NCBI GenBank assembly: GCA_020024215.1
Contig: JAHHUC010000052.1
Span: forward strand, 1 to 15,676
Length of the DNA: 15,676 nucleotides
Direction of reading: 5' to 3'
Origin: Oscillospiraceae bacterium
Lineage (GTDB): Bacteria; Bacillota; Clostridia; Oscillospirales; Ruminococcaceae
A program made the translations under genes and the position numbers. The notes beneath the pieces were generated by a model. It had not been told where the DNA came from. It ran no database searches and was given only the letters and a program-made list of their open reading frames with translations. Numbering within the stretch: the first letter of the stretch is position 1; every line of letters begins with the position of its first letter. Positions 14,624 through 15,676 of this stretch are shown here, piece by piece.

Positions 14624-15414
14624 CTGGTTTGACCACCTTCGAGCAGTTTTGCTATGATCTCTTCAAAATCCTCTTCCTGACTGTATGTTTTTAGGTTTTC
14701 AATCTGTCCGTCATAGATAACTGTACCATGATCAATCACGATTACTTTCTCACACAGCTGTTCAATATCCTTCATGTTGTGACTTGTTATTATCATGGTT
14801 GCCTGATGCTCTTTGTTGTACAGCTTTATGAATTCCCGCAACTTGTTCTGTGAAATGATATCAAGTCCTATGGTTGGTTCATCCAAAAGCAAAATCGAAG
14901 GCTCATGCAAAAGAACAAGGATTAGCTCCATCTTCATCCTTTCTCCAAGGGATAGCTTTCTGACCGGCGTTCTTAACAAATTCATGACATCGAGCAATGC
15001 AGCAAGCTCCTTCACCTTTTGCTCAATCTCTTTTTCCTTCAGTCCGTAGATATGTCCTTCCAGTTCAAAGGAATCATACGCAGATATATCCCACCACAAC
15101 TGACTTTTATTGCCCATGACCAAGCCAATCTCTTTTAGGTAGTCCTTCTTTAATTCCTTTGGCACAAAGCCGTTGACATCAATCCATCCTTCTGTTGGAT
15201 GGATCAGCCCCGCCAGCATCTTCAATGTGGTTGTTTTTCCGGCTCCGTTTAATCCAATCAGTCCGACCATCTCACCTTTCTCTATATGAAAGCTAATGTC
15301 CTGAACAGCTGTTATGGTTTTGTATTCGTTCTTGAATAGATTGCTGAACCAGCTCTTTGATTCAGACTGCTGCTTCACCTTGTATCTTTTTATGACATGA
15401 TGGACTTCTATCAT
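14620..15414 (-). CDS. ABC transporter ATPase (COG4586-like), first gene of ABC-2 export operon
   Basis: This 264-residue ATP-binding protein powers the two permeases encoded directly downstream. It shows Walker A GLNGAGKTT (54-62), a Q-loop inside GNKSQLWWDIS (101-111, Q105) that is typical of the COG4586 branch, the variant signature LSLGERMK (154-161) in place of LSGGQ, Walker B ILLLDEPTIGLD (174-185) with E179, and the switch H212 in ITSHN. A linker of about 15 residues (QQSESKSWFSNLFKNE) between the first two strands is also seen in this branch. The ATG has AGGAAGGA about eight bases upstream. The three genes are packed with a 4-bp overlap and a 14-bp gap, so they form one operon. Related systems export hydrophobic compounds; the cargo here is unknown. 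Confidence 0.92.
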   Translation of the reverse strand: MIEVHHVIKRYKVKQQSESKSWFSNLFKNEYKTITAVQDISFHIEKGEMVGLIGLNGAGKTTTLKMLAGLIHPTEGWIDVNGFVPKELKKDYLKEIGLVMGNKSQLWWDISAYDSFELEGHIYGLKEKEIEQKVKELAALLDVMNLLRTPVRKLSLGERMKMELILVLLHEPSILLLDEPTIGLDIISQNKLREFIKLYNKEHQATMIITSHNMKDIEQLCEKVIVIDHGTVIYDGQIENLKTYSQEEDFEEIIAKLLEGGQTR

Positions 15415-15450
15415 CTTATATTCCTTCCTATCAATGCTTTTCCCTAAATT

Positions 15451-15588
15451 TCAGCCTACCAAATGCATGATATAAGAATCAAAAGGTCTTTGATGAACCT
15501 GTTGCGGTAAATGTAGTTTTACTATCACAGGTGTTTCTGGATTTTTCATACAAACTTCATGCATACAACAAAAATGAACATACGGCAT
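15451..15588 (-). CDS. possible 45-residue leader ORF upstream of the ABC-2 operon
   Basis: A minus-strand frame runs from ATG at 15588 (or a later ATG at 15549) to TGA at 15453-15451, 36 bp before the ABC-2 ATPase start. The 3' part reads MKNPETPVIVKLHLPQQ and then VHQRPFDSYIMHLVG, with a plausible amino-acid mix. Neither ATG has a good ribosome binding site, and the first lies only a few bases after the predicted transcription start. It may be a leader peptide or a chance frame. Confidence 0.2.
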   Translation of the reverse strand: MPYVHFCCMHEVCMKNPETPVIVKLHLPQQVHQRPFDSYIMHLVG

Positions 15589-15600
15589 TTTCTATATATA

Positions 15601-15639
15601 ATTTTACATCAAGACTTTTTAATCGTAAACTATCACGAT
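15601..15639 (-). promoter_or_regulatory. candidate promoter and overlapping dyad for the ABC-2 operon
   Basis: On the minus strand, TTTACG (15629-15624) and TAAAAT (15606-15601) are separated by 17 bp. The start would be near 15594, giving a leader of about 180 nt. A dyad ATCGT/ACGAT (15639-15635 with 15626-15622, eight-base spacer) overlaps the -35 box and could be an operator. No regulator gene is in view; it may lie beyond the right edge. Confidence 0.35.
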
Positions 15640-15676
15640 CTGATTTTCATCATTAAGAAATAGACACATGGTATAA

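Overview
The window looks like chromosomal DNA of a low-GC Firmicute, most likely a member of the Clostridia. The evidence is the AT-rich sequence, AAGGAG/AGGAGG ribosome binding sites, many near-consensus TTGACA/TATAAT promoters, and a queA-tgt-yajC-(TIGR04086-like membrane protein) block. I found no rRNA, tRNA, CRISPR array or complete mobile element.

Layout. (1) 1-1304: an AT-rich leader and a XerC/XerD-type tyrosine recombinase on the + strand. (2) 1326-4819, minus strand: queA, tgt, yajC and a small four-helix membrane protein. queA, tgt and yajC each have their own candidate promoter with exactly 17 bp between -35 and -10. The last gene has no visible promoter, and its only Shine-Dalgarno sits inside a terminator-like hairpin after yajC. 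A 54-nt compound hairpin lies between queA and tgt. (3) 5001-9097, plus strand: an ABC exporter, an MBL-fold hydrolase, a two-part lipoprotein, and a 121-residue membrane protein that appears to start at AUU. (4) 9098-9636: a terminator, a decayed coding region in two frames, and a bidirectional terminator. (5) 9637-12547, minus strand: a PMCA-type P-type ATPase behind a consensus promoter, a yybP-ykoY (manganese) riboswitch and a strong intrinsic terminator. (6) 12548-13016: eroded coding remnants and small hairpins. (7) 13017-15414, minus strand: a compact three-gene ABC-2 export operon (ATPase, permease, permease; COG4586/4587/3694 type) with a candidate promoter and dyad near the right edge.

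How the genes fit together. QueA and Tgt both act in making queuosine in tRNA; YajC is an accessory subunit of the Sec translocon. The riboswitch makes the P-type ATPase a probable Mn2+ (or Mn2+/Ca2+) exporter switched on by excess metal. Base pairing read from the sequence supports a complete anti-antiterminator / antiterminator / terminator circuit. The ABC exporter and the ABC-2 system are separate efflux modules whose substrates cannot be read from sequence.

I do not see a clearly new multi-gene system. The best leads are the RNA-level devices (metal riboswitch, SD-burying terminator, queA-tgt hairpin), the AUU-started membrane protein, and two decayed coding regions flanking the ATPase.
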